IMG/VR virus record: IMGVR_UViG_3300020165_000007
Location: 206,384 to 270,383 of that record
Strand: one strand, 5' to 3'
DNA from: a virus
Length of the DNA stretch: 64,000 bases
The notes beneath the pieces are model-generated. The model searched no databases, had not been told where the DNA came from, and was given only the letters and a program-made list of their open reading frames with translations. The translations under genes and the position numbers were made by a program. Every line of letters starts with the position of its first letter. Position 1 is the stretch's first letter. Below, one piece after another: positions 34,026 to 42,245 of the stretch.

Positions 34026-34231
34026 TATGTTATAATATTAAATAAAACTGTAATTAAAAAAGATAAACATATCCCATAGTAAATTAGTGCGTTATTACCC
34101 ATTACAAACTTTTCTGGTGGTGTGGACAACAACGCACTAATAAATTTAAACAACAACCTAAATAATGAAATTATTGCAAAAACAAATAAAAAAGTGATAA
34201 TATATCCCAGTATAGGTATTTCTATATTCAT
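34025..34231 (-). CDS. Two-helix membrane protein (68 aa)
   Basis: Hydrophobic segments at about 6-34 and 47-66 (LGYIITFLFVFAIISLF and ALIYYGICLSFLITVLF). Small size with two membrane segments is compatible with a holin, but no holin family is recognised and it is not next to the amidase. Confidence 0.65.
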   Translation of the reverse strand: MNIEIPILGYIITFLFVFAIISLFRLLFKFISALLSTPPEKFVMGNNALIYYGICLSFLITVLFNIIT

Positions 34232-34232
34232 A

Positions 34233-34403
34233 TTATTTACTTCTCTCTTCTAAAATTTCTTTTCTTAAGTCTTGAAGTAAAGCTTTTAGTTCCTGTGCTG
34301 ACTTTCTAGCTCTAGTACCCGCTGATTTATTACCTCCGTAAAATTTAACAGTATCTACTGATAGTGTTTCAACAAGTGTCTTAATGTTTTCTAAAGTTTC
34401 CAT
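34233..34403 (-). CDS. Histone H1-like (Hc1-type) protein (56 aa)
   Basis: METLENIKTLVETLS, then KFYGGNKSAGTRARKSAQEL and KALLQDLRKEILEERSK. The block N-K-x-A-G-x-R-A-R-K-x-x-x-E-L-x-x-L-L-x-x-x-R-K matches the short histone H1-like proteins of Bacteroidota (Hc1 family, about 57-60 aa). It should bind DNA and may compact it or occupy the nucleoid. Intact length. Origin most likely the host. Confidence 0.8.
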   Translation of the reverse strand: METLENIKTLVETLSVDTVKFYGGNKSAGTRARKSAQELKALLQDLRKEILEERSK

Positions 34404-34480
34404 TTGTGTATTTTTTTTATTTTTATTATTCTATAAAAAAGTAATTTTTTTACATTTATAGTAAATAGATAACCACTTTT

Positions 34481-34966
34481 TTAAATATGTAAAGACCTTT
34501 CAAGTGTTTTGTAAACATCAGTAAACATCTCTAAGTCGGACTTACTGGTTGGTCTTTTTCTATTGAACATCTGTTTTAAGAAATCGTTAAGAGCCTCTCT
34601 CATTTCCTTATCTTCTTGGTCATAAAATACTTCGAAAAAAAAGTCTTTAAAGTACTCTTCGTCTTTTTCACTAAATTTAAAGATTATATTTTCTTTTTTA
34701 AAGCTGTCTATTGTTTTATTCCAACACCACTGATAGTGTTTGACTTTATCTACTGTCGTCATACCTATTTTAGTCTCTTTAGAATCATTATAACTGTCTC
34801 CTAAATATGTACCCCTAACTAAGTAATAAAAAGAGAAACAGAAGTCTTTAAATAACTCTGTCAGTTCTGGCATTATATTATGAGCCATATTCCATGTATG
34901 TATGTCTTCCTTTCTCATAGGTTCAGATAACCACTTAAAGAATTGGTCCGGATTATATCTCTTCAT
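34481..34966 (-). CDS. Hypothetical protein (161 aa)
   Basis: MKRYNPDQFFKWLSEPMRKE, helical, many aromatic residues (FKDFCFSFYYLVRGTYLG). No family recognised. Confidence 0.7.
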   Translation of the reverse strand: MKRYNPDQFFKWLSEPMRKEDIHTWNMAHNIMPELTELFKDFCFSFYYLVRGTYLGDSYNDSKETKIGMTTVDKVKHYQWCWNKTIDSFKKENIIFKFSEKDEEYFKDFFFEVFYDQEDKEMREALNDFLKQMFNRKRPTSKSDLEMFTDVYKTLERSLHI

Positions 34967-35012
34967 ATAAGAAATATAACACGGACCAATAAAAAATGAA
35001 TAATAAGTTTTA

Positions 35013-37013
35013 TTATTGTGACTTATAATTGTGTGAGAATAATTTTTTCATTCTGTCAACATTCTCATTAATTTTTAATTTATTTTTATCTTCTTTTTTA
35101 GATTCAGGTAACGTAATACCTGCCATCTTACTATTATGTCTTTTTTTACCTGGGTAATCAGTTATAGGTTGGGTTGCCTTATTATAAGCCATATTTTTAA
35201 GTTGAGCTAAGACATTCTTTTCCATTCTTTGTTTAACTTCGTCTCCGACATCAGTAGCCACAGCATTTCCCCACTCAGGATTATTACCTGTATCAGATGA
35301 ACCCATAATGTTTTTATCTAACCATTCCTCATCTGGCTTAATTTGGTCGTATTCTAAGTTTTCTTGTCCTCCTGAACGTGCAATTTGTTCTATATACTCC
35401 TCAACACCATCCGAAGCCGTATACATCATCTTATCATCTTTTATGTCTCCATTACCTGATGGAAATTTTTTGGGGTTAGTTTCATACTTCGCGTTGGAAC
35501 CTTTTAAAAAGTTTGATAGTTTGGACGCTAAATCTTTCATATAACTTTCGGTGTCTTTTTTGCTCTGTTTAAGAGCTTTGTTTTGAGAAGTTATTCCCTC
35601 TATCTTTTGTTCTTCAATTATTTTTTCAATCAAGTCTATCATATCCTCCTCACTTAACTGTAAACTCTTTTTACCTTCATGAAAATCTAAAGGTGCATTA
35701 AAAGAACCTGAAGATGACGCACCAGTGGCTTCTTTAGTCTCTTTCTTTTTCTTTTTCTTATCTTTAGCAGCTTTTTTCATAGATTCTTTTTTGTTTCCAT
35801 CACCATCTAAATCTAAAAAGTCAGGTTTTTCATCTTCCTTCATTTCATCTTGTTTTTTAATGTTAGAATCAACACCAATAACTTCTCCTGGTCTACCATC
35901 AAATTCATCTCTGTCTTCAGGAGCCTTACCCATATCTTCTTTGGTGACCATTCTTTCCTGTTTTCTCTGTTTAGCAATCTCATAGAATTCAGTCATATCA
36001 TCAATTTCTTCTGAGACAGACTCTGTTATATGTTTGGCTTTTTTATTAATCTCTTCAGACAGTACTTTGTCTACTATCCCATCAATCATATTTTCAATTT
36101 CTTTATTCATTTCGGTACTTTTATAATAAATATTAGTGTTTTCTAAAATAACACCTTTTATGTAATCTTGATTTAATTTATATCTTGTTGATATGTTTTT
36201 TATTGCTTCGTTTACTAAATTATTTTCAAAAAACTCTAAAGCTTTTATATCTCCCTGATTACAATATGGGAAAGTTTTACATTTATTTTTTATCTTAACG
36301 AACTTACCTCCCGGTCCTCCATACTTTGGGAAGTTCTTGTCTTTCACAGACCTTAAATCTTTATAAACAGTATCAGGGTTGGAAAGTTTCAGTGGGTCTT
36401 TCTTTGGTCCCCCAAATGGTGCGTCATAAGGTCCTGATGATGATGCTGTTGTCGCTTCTTTGGCTTCTTCCTTATGTGATTTAGATTCCATATCTTCTAA
36501 TTTATCGTAATAATATAAATCTTCATATATATGGTCCATAGCAATTTCAATAGCTATGGATTTATCATTAGTGTGTTCCATTTCAACATTAACACCCTTT
36601 TCCATTTTATCTAAAAGTTGTGTAATATCGACCTCATGTTTATTAGCTAAATCACTAACAGTCATTCCGTCAGCTAATCCTCCAGGTATTTCATCTTCAT
36701 TCACAGATTTAGATAGTTTTGTTTCAGTGTCAGGTTGAAATAATGTATTTTTAACGGGTTCGGTAAACATCGGCTTTTCGAAAGACCCTGATGAAGATGA
36801 GCCAGTCGCTTCTTTAGCCTCAACTTTAGTAATCTCCTCGAAAAACTCATCATAATCCTCTTCCTTTATCTCTTTTTCCGCTTTACTCAAACTAGTCATC
36901 ATTTTTCCATAATTTTTTATCGGTATTGGGTTTTTGCCTGTGGTAATCTGTGTAGCGGCGTCTCTAAACTCACCGCTTAAGGCTTTTTTAAATTGTTGGT
37001 TAACTGAACTCAT
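35013..37013 (-). CDS. Large repeat-bearing structural or scaffold-like protein
   Basis: 666 aa, highly charged. Three copies of a module opening (KEATGSSSSGSF, KEATTASSSGPY, KEATGASSSGSF) are spaced along the protein, each followed by Pro-rich text (EKPMF, DAPFGG, NAPLDF). A compact block with KNKCKTFPYCNQGDIKALEF lies between. FLDLDGDGNKKESMKKAA looks like a calcium-loop-type acidic motif followed by a Lys-rich stretch. The C-terminus KINENVDRMKKLFSHNY contains an I-N-E tag. Charge pattern and size suit a prohead core or virion-associated protein; this is inference. Confidence 0.6.
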   Translation of the reverse strand: MSSVNQQFKKALSGEFRDAATQITTGKNPIPIKNYGKMMTSLSKAEKEIKEEDYDEFFEEITKVEAKEATGSSSSGSFEKPMFTEPVKNTLFQPDTETKLSKSVNEDEIPGGLADGMTVSDLANKHEVDITQLLDKMEKGVNVEMEHTNDKSIAIEIAMDHIYEDLYYYDKLEDMESKSHKEEAKEATTASSSGPYDAPFGGPKKDPLKLSNPDTVYKDLRSVKDKNFPKYGGPGGKFVKIKNKCKTFPYCNQGDIKALEFFENNLVNEAIKNISTRYKLNQDYIKGVILENTNIYYKSTEMNKEIENMIDGIVDKVLSEEINKKAKHITESVSEEIDDMTEFYEIAKQRKQERMVTKEDMGKAPEDRDEFDGRPGEVIGVDSNIKKQDEMKEDEKPDFLDLDGDGNKKESMKKAAKDKKKKKKETKEATGASSSGSFNAPLDFHEGKKSLQLSEEDMIDLIEKIIEEQKIEGITSQNKALKQSKKDTESYMKDLASKLSNFLKGSNAKYETNPKKFPSGNGDIKDDKMMYTASDGVEEYIEQIARSGGQENLEYDQIKPDEEWLDKNIMGSSDTGNNPEWGNAVATDVGDEVKQRMEKNVLAQLKNMAYNKATQPITDYPGKKRHNSKMAGITLPESKKEDKNKLKINENVDRMKKLFSHNYKSQ

Positions 37014-37264
37014 TACTTAACATTTTTTAAAGATGGTTCCCAAAAACTTCTTCTAGTCCACATAATCTTATAGAACTCTTTCATGATTTTAGTCACTATT
37101 TCGTTTATATCACCACGTATCTTTCCGTTATTAATTTCTTTTTGAATATTATCTACAATTTTTTTTTCGAATTGTTGAATCGTATTAGAGTTAAGAAAGT
37201 CTTTAATCTCTTTCCTAACTATCACTTCAATATCCTTTTTATCTGTATTACTTAGTGCCATCAC
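37013..37264 (-). CDS. Hypothetical protein (83 aa)
   Basis: MMALSNTDKKDIEVIVRKEI, amphipathic helices and FYKIMWTRRSFWEPSLKNVK at the end. Coupled to the 666-aa gene (one-base overlap), so probably its partner, perhaps structural. Family not recognised. Confidence 0.7.
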   Translation of the reverse strand: MMALSNTDKKDIEVIVRKEIKDFLNSNTIQQFEKKIVDNIQKEINNGKIRGDINEIVTKIMKEFYKIMWTRRSFWEPSLKNVK

Positions 37265-37266
37265 AT

Positions 37267-37274
37267 ATAAATAT
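37267..37274 (-). promoter_or_regulatory. ATATTTAT upstream element
   Basis: Sense GAGTGATATTTATATGTGATG, 2 nt before the 37264 start codon. Confidence 0.3.
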
Positions 37275-37900
37275 CACTCATTCTTTAATTTCCAATGAAT
37301 ACCTCCTCCAATTGATAAATTATTTTCTATATCTGTTCCTAAACCTAAAATAAATAGATTTCCTTTTCTACTCTTTACCGCACCTTCTAAACCCATCCAA
37401 TTAATTTTTTTCATATTATATCTTGTCCCAAAACCCACGTATAATTCTAACTTATTAATATCTTCTATTCTGTTAATAGTTTTTATTGGTATTTCTATAT
37501 CTTGAATATAACTTCTTGATAAGATATTATTATTATATATGGTGTCAATCACCTCTACATAACCTATACTATCAATCTGTAATGTATCAATATATACGTT
37601 TCTTTGGTGGTATCTTTGAATAATATTTAATGTATCTACTTCTATAGGTACATTAACAATTACAGTATCATATATAAACTTTGTATTTGTTTTCCATAGT
37701 GTCTTAATCTTAACAGTCTCTATGGTGTCGATTAGAGTTTCAGTCTCAATAATAGTTATAGGCTCAGATATTGTAAGTTTATTATCCTCTTCACACTTAA
37801 TTAAAAAAAGAATTACAACAATTAAAGTAAAAATTGTTATGTTTTTTACTCTTCCCCTGCGGGCATAGTTTTCTTTCTTTGTGCTAACGTTTTGGCCCAT
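37274..37900 (-). CDS. Membrane-anchored protein, possible spanin-like
   Basis: After a short basic N-terminus, a transmembrane helix (NITIFTLIVVILFLIKC, about 20-36) is followed by a long periplasmic beta/coil region rich in I-x-D-T repeats. The C-terminal about 50 residues resemble barrel strands (LYVGFGTRYNMKK, NLSIGGGIHWKLK). Next to the amidase region, so a role in envelope disruption is possible. The start overlaps the upstream gene by 55 nt. Confidence 0.5.
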   Translation of the reverse strand: MGQNVSTKKENYARRGRVKNITIFTLIVVILFLIKCEEDNKLTISEPITIIETETLIDTIETVKIKTLWKTNTKFIYDTVIVNVPIEVDTLNIIQRYHQRNVYIDTLQIDSIGYVEVIDTIYNNNILSRSYIQDIEIPIKTINRIEDINKLELYVGFGTRYNMKKINWMGLEGAVKSRKGNLFILGLGTDIENNLSIGGGIHWKLKNE

Positions 37901-38427
37901 TTTGATTTAAATTTTTCATAAAAAGATGTTAATTTATTTATTAACTCAACTAACTCTGTATCTAATTTAATCATATCTCCATTAATATATACGCCGTTAT
38001 TTTCTCCTATAGTAAAATAAAATTCTAAATCAAAGTCAATTACTTTACCTGACCAATCAACATTATTAGGGTAAATATTTAACGTACCAAAGTCAGATAG
38101 GTCAGAGACTTCATTAACAAAATCATCCATAGTCTCTTGGTAGGATAGCTTCTCATCTGTAGATAGTTCTAAGTCTTGCTTATTCTTTCCATGAAGTGTT
38201 ATTAAACCTCCAGATACCCTATATGTCTTTTGCTTATCTTCTTTAGGTCTTGTATCTAATTCAATCTCCTCCTCACTATCAGCGGCTAAATTATCTGGTT
38301 TAATGTCCATTTCTTTTAAGAGTCCACTTTTAATTAAAGTTTTTTTAGACTCCTCTAATCCACTAACACCCATTAAGTTTCTACTACTTTTTAGTAGATT
38401 TTTGATTTCGTCGTATTGGTTACTCAT
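37846..38427 (-). CDS. Hypothetical protein (193 aa)
   Basis: MSNQYDEIKNLLKSSRNLMG, acidic centre, then a beta-rich segment (DWSGKVIDFDLEFYFTIG). Possibly virion-associated; no family recognised. Overlaps the amidase gene by 8 nt. Confidence 0.6.
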   Translation of the reverse strand: MSNQYDEIKNLLKSSRNLMGVSGLEESKKTLIKSGLLKEMDIKPDNLAADSEEEIELDTRPKEDKQKTYRVSGGLITLHGKNKQDLELSTDEKLSYQETMDDFVNEVSDLSDFGTLNIYPNNVDWSGKVIDFDLEFYFTIGENNGVYINGDMIKLDTELVELINKLTSFYEKFKSKWAKTLAQRKKTMPAGEE

Positions 38428-39016
38428 CTTTTATTTTATTTATAAATATATCGAAATCAAAAGCAGGATTCAAATCAGTATTAATTATATCATAATTACT
38501 ATTACTAGATATACCTTTAAATCTTTCTATTTTGTCTACCTTAACATTATGTCCTACACTCATTTTAGGTATTTCGTAATCCTCACATAGTTTATTCACT
38601 ACATTAATCAGTGATTCCATTTGGTTATCTGTGTATGGTTGCCAAAAGTGATGACCTCTCCATTTTCTACTATATATTTCATCTTCATGTATATCACCTA
38701 TCCAATTAATAAAATTATGAGTTAAAGGGTTTTTTCTCAACCACCCTAAATTTTCCAAACAAACGATTATAGACTGTTTGTTACTCTTGTTAGTTTCCAT
38801 ATAATAACTGTACGTGTCCGTTGGTATTATACTATATATGTCCCCTTCTCTTCCGATAATAAAATGTGGTAATTTTTTATTATCTCCATTATACCTGTAC
38901 TTTAATGAGGAAATATAATCTTTTAGATTTCTAGAAGTATGAGTGAGAATTATTTGTTTTTTTTTCTTATATCTTCCTACAGGTTTAAAACCATCAATAA
39001 TATTAACTTTTATCAT
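38420..39016 (-). CDS. N-acetylmuramoyl-L-alanine amidase (endolysin, Amidase_2 type)
   Basis: 198 aa. Order of motifs: ILTHTSRN (first zinc His), LPHFIIGREGDIYSII, QSIIVCLENLGWL, WQPYTDNQMESLINVV and MSVGHNVKVDK (second zinc His) with NPAFDF at the end, as in T7-lysozyme-type amidases. The usual third ligand (Cys/His near the end) is not obvious. Expected to cut the peptidoglycan stem peptide during lysis. Neighbouring membrane proteins support a lysis region. Confidence 0.8.
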   Translation of the reverse strand: MIKVNIIDGFKPVGRYKKKKQIILTHTSRNLKDYISSLKYRYNGDNKKLPHFIIGREGDIYSIIPTDTYSYYMETNKSNKQSIIVCLENLGWLRKNPLTHNFINWIGDIHEDEIYSRKWRGHHFWQPYTDNQMESLINVVNKLCEDYEIPKMSVGHNVKVDKIERFKGISSNSNYDIINTDLNPAFDFDIFINKIKDE

Positions 39017-40037
39017 TACGTTTTTTATAAACTAACCTTTTATTGTTTTGAACTTTTTCCATTGTAATCGGTTCTTCTATAATCTCTTCTTTAGGTTCTT
39101 CTATAATCTCTTCTTTAGGTTCTTCTATAATCTCTTCTTTAGGTTCTTCTTTAGGTTCTTCTATAATCTCTTCTATAATAATAGTATTATTTTTTTGTGA
39201 TAAGTCATTATTATTTTCTTTTTTTCTTATAGTTTTAAATAAGAAGTTAGCCGCAATTACAAGTGCAATAGCGAGTGGGTCAAATACAAAAATTATAACT
39301 AAGAGTAAGTAATTAATAATTTTATTCATCGGTAGCCCTGTTAATTCACTTAAGTATTTTAACGGTCCTAATTCAGCTGCTACATCAGAATTAGATTCTA
39401 TATTTAATATTTTAATATCTAAAGATGTTATAGAATCTGTAACTGATTCTAGTTTTACTGATAAATTATTTTTATTATCTATTGCCTCGTCTAACTGTGA
39501 TTGTAAAGCTCGTCTATTAGAAGATGAAGTTGTTGTGATTATTTGACCTGTCTCTTGGTCTTTATATTGAATTACATTGTTGGAGATACCGTCCCTAAGT
39601 GATGATATACTTTCTTCAACAATTTTCTTTTCTTCTATAATATATTCTCGATTTTCAATGAAACGACTACGTTTAACATCTAATAAATTAATTTCTTTAT
39701 CAATTATTCCTGATTTTGAGGCGGTTTCTTGATATGCCGCAGATAAAAATCCATATATACCCATAGAGGTAATAATAACTAATGTAGTTGCCGCTACGGT
39801 TAAATAGAATCGTAACACTTTATTTAATTCATCCCAATATTGATACAGTAATGAGGCGATAATAAGTTTAGAAACTTCTAATGAAGAAGCCATAATTATT
39901 ACTTCAAAACTTGCACCGGCAAACAATTTACTTAATCCAGTTATTGAATAAAATGCCGCGGAAGCACTAACTGACAACGCAGATAGTGCAACCATGGTTG
40001 GGAATAATATTTCTTTTAATCTTTGTATAAATCTCAT
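39003..40037 (-). CDS. Membrane protein with coiled coil and Glu-Pro-Lys repeats
   Basis: 344 aa. Four hydrophobic helices: three in the first 130 residues (MVALSALSVSASAAFYSITG, EVIIMASSLEVSKLIIASLL, FYLTVAATTLVIITSMGIYG) and one near 255 (IINYLLLVIIFVFDPLAIAL). The predicted extracytoplasmic coiled coil (about 125-230) lies between them. The C-terminal tail repeats EEPKEEII. The type is known in T4-like marine phages but has no defined role. It overlaps the amidase gene by 14 nt. Confidence 0.75.
   Translation of the reverse strand: MRFIQRLKEILFPTMVALSALSVSASAAFYSITGLSKLFAGASFEVIIMASSLEVSKLIIASLLYQYWDELNKVLRFYLTVAATTLVIITSMGIYGFLSAAYQETASKSGIIDKEINLLDVKRSRFIENREYIIEEKKIVEESISSLRDGISNNVIQYKDQETGQIITTTSSSNRRALQSQLDEAIDNKNNLSVKLESVTDSITSLDIKILNIESNSDVAAELGPLKYLSELTGLPMNKIINYLLLVIIFVFDPLAIALVIAANFLFKTIRKKENNNDLSQKNNTIIIEEIIEEPKEEPKEEIIEEPKEEIIEEPKEEIIEEPITMEKVQNNKRLVYKKRNDKS
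39070..39175 (-). repeat. 24-bp tandem coding repeat
   Basis: Near-identical units encoding EEPKEEII in the tail of the membrane protein, about four copies, one shortened. Confidence 0.85.
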
Positions 40038-40047
40038 TTGATTATTT

Positions 40048-40071
40048 TTAGTCTACCTATAAATAGACTAA
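40048..40071 (-). promoter_or_regulatory. 8-bp inverted repeat between sigma factor and membrane protein genes
   Basis: TTAGTCTA, 8-nt centre, TAGACTAA. On the minus strand the centre reads TTTATAGG, giving CTATTTATAGG 21 nt before the 40037 start. There is no T-run, so it is probably regulatory. Confidence 0.4.
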
Positions 40072-40075
40072 GTTA

Positions 40076-40891
40076 TTACAAATAATCAAAAAGTATACTA
40101 CTCTCGTTTCTTAGTTTTCTTAAAGCCTTTTCTTTAATTTGTCTAACTCTTTCCTTTGTTAGGTTAAAATCTTTACCTATTTCTTCTAAAGTTTTAGGTG
40201 TTCCGCTTATTCCGTAATAATCTTTAACTATTACTTGCTCTCTTTTATCTAAAGTTTTCATAATCGCAAATAATTTACCTTTTAAAGCCTTATCATCATT
40301 AAAAGTTGCGTCAGGACTGCTAGAGTTTTCATTCTCAATTAAATCAAGTAACGTATCACCTTCCTCATTGATGTGATTATCTAAACCTGTAACTTTCGGT
40401 AAAGAAGTGAATTTTGCATCCATCTCTTTATTTGTCTTTTGACACTCTTTTTTAGCCTTATAAAGGTCTTGGACTACATTTACCGGTAGACGGATTGTAC
40501 GAGAGTTCTCATTTAATGATTGCAAAATTGATTGCTTAATCCACCAAACCGCGTAAGATATAAATCTTAGGTTCTTAGTCCAATCAAAGTTTTTTATCGC
40601 CTTCATGAGTCCGTAATTACCCTCAGCGATTAAATCACTTAAGTCTAACCCCTGATTTTGGTATTGTTTGGCCACTGTAATAACAAACCTTAGATTACCT
40701 TGTAAAAGTTCTTGGTGAATTTCTTCTTTTTGTTTTTCAGTACATTCGACTGAACATATGATTTTTGCCAATTCTTTTTCTCTTTCTGGCGTCATAACTT
40801 TAATCTTACGGATATCTTTAAGATACATTTGTATCTCATCTTGATTGATAGGATTGTGATTGTTCATTAAATTAAGTTTTTGAGTATTCAT
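40076..40891 (-). CDS. RpoD-like sigma-70 family factor
   Basis: 271 aa, close to the unusually short (about 287 aa) housekeeping sigma of Bacteroidota. Region 1.2 (NQDEIQMYLKDIRKIKVMT), region 2 (GNLRFVITVAKQYQNQGLDL, then KFISYAVWW-like RFISYAVWWIKQSILQSL), a shortened region 3, and region 4 with TLEEIGKDFNLTKERVRQIK. It should redirect host RNA polymerase. Region 2.4 and 4.2 residues could be compared with the host to see whether it prefers the ATATTTAT elements. Confidence 0.95.
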   Translation of the reverse strand: MNTQKLNLMNNHNPINQDEIQMYLKDIRKIKVMTPEREKELAKIICSVECTEKQKEEIHQELLQGNLRFVITVAKQYQNQGLDLSDLIAEGNYGLMKAIKNFDWTKNLRFISYAVWWIKQSILQSLNENSRTIRLPVNVVQDLYKAKKECQKTNKEMDAKFTSLPKVTGLDNHINEEGDTLLDLIENENSSSPDATFNDDKALKGKLFAIMKTLDKREQVIVKDYYGISGTPKTLEEIGKDFNLTKERVRQIKEKALRKLRNESSILFDYL

Positions 40892-41453
40892 CTAAAATTT
40901 GTTTTTCTATTTTGGTTAGTGAGGTCATACCTTCCTCTTTTATTTTTTCAAGGATGTCGTCCATACTTGGTTTTTCTTCATTTACTTTAGCCATAATATT
41001 CTCAAACATCTCATTCATTTTTTCCTCTGGTAAAACGTTTTCAGGTAATATAGTAGATGCCGCATTTAATAAAAAGTTGTCTATAATATCTGTCATATCT
41101 TTAAAATTAAAATCTTTTTGTTCAACATTATCATTCTCTTCATTTAAATCAAATAGATTTAACTTTAATTCAGGAGGCATAAAAGCATACATATGTTGTG
41201 GTCTCTCTATGAGAAAGTATTGTGGAGCCACCTTTTCTAAAACCAAATGAATATAATCCCTAATCTCATAAAAAGGTAGAAGACTTTCTAAATTCATTAC
41301 GATACCATAATCACCATAATTATATTTTAGATATGAGTCTTTATTAGTAAAAGGAGATATTTGAGTCGCTATTAATCTGACTAACTCGTCGTCGTTTTTG
41401 AAGTTTCCAAAAATGAATATCATGTATTGGAATTTCTCGGTTTTATTATCCAT
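40872..41453 (-). CDS. Hypothetical protein (193 aa) ahead of the sigma factor
   Basis: Overlaps the sigma gene by 20 nt, so it could be a co-regulator. The C-terminus PSMDDILEKIKEEGMTSLTK followed by IEKQILDEYS resembles the short tail found on Bacteroidota rhomboid proteins (DUF6576 type). The rest is unknown. Confidence 0.6.
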   Translation of the reverse strand: MDNKTEKFQYMIFIFGNFKNDDELVRLIATQISPFTNKDSYLKYNYGDYGIVMNLESLLPFYEIRDYIHLVLEKVAPQYFLIERPQHMYAFMPPELKLNLFDLNEENDNVEQKDFNFKDMTDIIDNFLLNAASTILPENVLPEEKMNEMFENIMAKVNEEKPSMDDILEKIKEEGMTSLTKIEKQILDEYSKT

Positions 41454-41506
41454 ATGTTGTGTTTTATATTTATATATACTTATCTTAATATGTAAAAATT
41501 TACGTA

Positions 41507-41896
41507 TTAAAGTTGTATTTCAAATCTGTTCTTCATTCTCTCAATAGATTCTGAAGGAACTCCATGAATATTATCACCACTATGACGATTTTCCACAATC
41601 AAAGAGAATACCAAATAACCTTTTTCTTCAGACATATCTATATATGGTTTCATCTCCCACTCTTGTGTTGAAGTGTTAGATACTACGATTCTCTCAACCT
41701 CTTCGTCCATCCATTCATTAACCATATTCTGACACCACTTGTGTGCGATAGGTAGACTCGTAGGGTCAAAGTTATATTCTCCATCATCATTAGTAAAATA
41801 CATGTCGGCTTCGATGTGATATCCACCAAGAGATTCTGCAAGAGTGGACTTACCACTACCGGGAAGTCCTCGAAGGATATAAAGTTCTTTTTTCAT
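41507..41896 (-). CDS. P-loop kinase-like ATPase (N4BP2/polynucleotide-kinase type)
   Basis: ILRGLPGSGKSTLAESLGG (Walker A), IEADMYF, AHKWCQNMVNEWMD and VVSNTSTQEWEM. The order and spacing fit the small AAA_33 / N4BP2-like 5'-polynucleotide kinase group. 129 aa. One-base overlap with the upstream gene. Together with the HAD phosphatase at 43714 it may reproduce the two halves of T4 Pnkp. Confidence 0.75.
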   Translation of the reverse strand: MKKELYILRGLPGSGKSTLAESLGGYHIEADMYFTNDDGEYNFDPTSLPIAHKWCQNMVNEWMDEEVERIVVSNTSTQEWEMKPYIDMSEEKGYLVFSLIVENRHSGDNIHGVPSESIERMKNRFEIQL

Positions 41897-42195
41897 TATG
41901 CAAATTTTACTTCAGTATTAACAACTTTAACCACATTCACAACACTATCGTTATTAATCATCTCAATAACACGGTAAGTGAACCCTTCTTTGGTTTCACC
42001 CGGTAGATTCTCTACCGGAAGTTTGTTACCTTTACGGTATCCAACCTGCATGTTACTCAACGCAAATGCAGTACCACTACTACTATGACCTCCATAAAAG
42101 CTATACTTAAGGCTACCATCGACCAAGTTACACACAAGTGTTTTCTTGTTCTTCATACCATCTTCAAGATGGAAATGGAATATTTTTTCTGACAT
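41896..42195 (-). CDS. Hypothetical protein (99 aa)
   Basis: MSEKIFHFHLEDGMKNKKTL, with a Ser/Gly-rich turn (FYGGHSSSGTAFAL). No known domain. Directly behind a host-type promoter. Confidence 0.65.
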   Translation of the reverse strand: MSEKIFHFHLEDGMKNKKTLVCNLVDGSLKYSFYGGHSSSGTAFALSNMQVGYRKGNKLPVENLPGETKEGFTYRVIEMINNDSVVNVVKVVNTEVKFA

Positions 42196-42214
42196 GTTTA
42201 TTTTGTTTGTGGTA

Positions 42215-42245
42215 CAAATATAGGTATAAAGTTTTAACTGACCAA
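42215..42245 (-). promoter_or_regulatory. Bacteroidota-type promoter
   Basis: TTG (42245-42243), 20-nt spacer, TATATTTG (42222-42215), 19 nt before the 42195 start. The upstream boxes overlap the end of the PRPP synthetase gene. Confidence 0.72.
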
